Assembly (NCBI GenBank): GCA_021163705.1
Contig: JAGGTO010000084.1
Coordinates: forward strand, 1 to 5,083
DNA from: Thermoplasmata archaeon
GTDB lineage: Archaea > Thermoplasmatota > Thermoplasmata > Thermoplasmatales > Aciduliprofundaceae
Direction: 5' to 3'
DNA: 5,083 nucleotides
The first letter of the stretch is position 1, and each line of letters begins with the position of its first letter. A program made the position numbers and the translations under genes. This document shows positions 4,964 through 5,083 of the stretch, in pieces. Under the pieces are notes generated by a model. It was not told the origin of the DNA, did not search any database, and worked only from the letters and a program-made list of their open reading frames with translations.

Positions 4964-5083
4964 CTTTCTCCGCGCAAATTCACTTTCCAGCCTATTCTTT
5001 CTCCTGGAATAAATACCGTCGGGAATATGTGTCATCTTCACTCCTCTCTCTGCCATTTTACTCCAGTGTGTGTAGAGCTTCTC
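4949..5083 (-). CDS. C-terminal end of an unrecognised gene (5' part outside window)
   Basis: The minus strand is open for 44 codons from the right window edge to TAG at 4949-4951, while the other two minus frames close quickly. The peptide is basic and ends in a run rich in arginine and lysine (RRKNRLESEFARRKRKSL, last 18 residues), after an IPDGIYS stretch. I do not recognise the family, and 44 residues are too few to assign one. It is followed by the cupin gene on the same strand, whose promoter overlaps its stop codon. It may not be a gene at all. Confidence 0.45.
   Translation of the reverse strand, partial: EKLYTHWSKMAERGVKMTHIPDGIYSRRKNRLESEFARRKRKSL

Noticed and set aside
4918..4983. 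22-residue extension of the cupin from GTG at 4983
   Set aside because: It would contain the TATA box and SD that serve the ATG at 4917 and would overlap the end of the upstream gene.
1..5083. Mobile elements, CRISPR, toxin-antitoxin or defence system
   Set aside because: No transposase, terminal repeats, repeat-spacer pattern or nuclease gene. The RHH protein could suggest an antitoxin, but its partner is ftsZ, not a toxin.

Overview
The window looks archaeal. It carries a transcription factor B gene, an FtsZ next to a ribbon-helix-helix (RHH) regulator, the stand-alone amidotransferase subunit of a two-subunit GMP synthase, and an MOFRL-type glycerate 2-kinase. Promoters read as BRE plus TATA boxes, and Shine-Dalgarno (SD) sites match the archaeal AGGAGGTGAT type. 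The DNA is moderately AT-rich. I infer a euryarchaeal-grade organism, possibly Thermoplasmatota (an Aciduliprofundum-like lineage would fit), but the window contains no marker that proves this.

Layout. On the minus strand at the left edge, a compact two-gene operon runs RHH regulator (986-1336) then ftsZ (start 984, C-terminus beyond position 1). It has its own TATA box and a repeat-rich upstream region (1359-1471). Next comes a second minus-strand operon, tfb (2131-3060) then guaAA (1559-2125), with a 5-nt gap and a T-rich stop signal just after guaAA. A short divergent intergenic region (3061-3178) separates tfb from glycerate 2-kinase (3179-4462), the only plus-strand gene. The kinase converges on, and overlaps by 14 bp, a 36-residue ORF (4449-4559) that sits 1 nt behind a small cupin gene (4561-4917). 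The right edge holds the last 44 codons of an unrecognised minus-strand gene (4949-5083).

Function. The genes serve cell division and its transcriptional control, general transcription initiation, GMP synthesis, conversion of glycerate to 2-phosphoglycerate, and an unknown cupin function. The most informative signal is the RHH-ftsZ pair: the RHH protein appears to be a tandem duplication of the fold and is translationally coupled to FtsZ, which recalls the CdrS cell-division regulator of haloarchaea. I saw no mobile element, CRISPR array, rRNA, tRNA or attachment site, and no wholly new multi-gene system. The window is mostly core archaeal genes with some interesting regulatory detail. Every gap without a gene is shorter than 300 bases.
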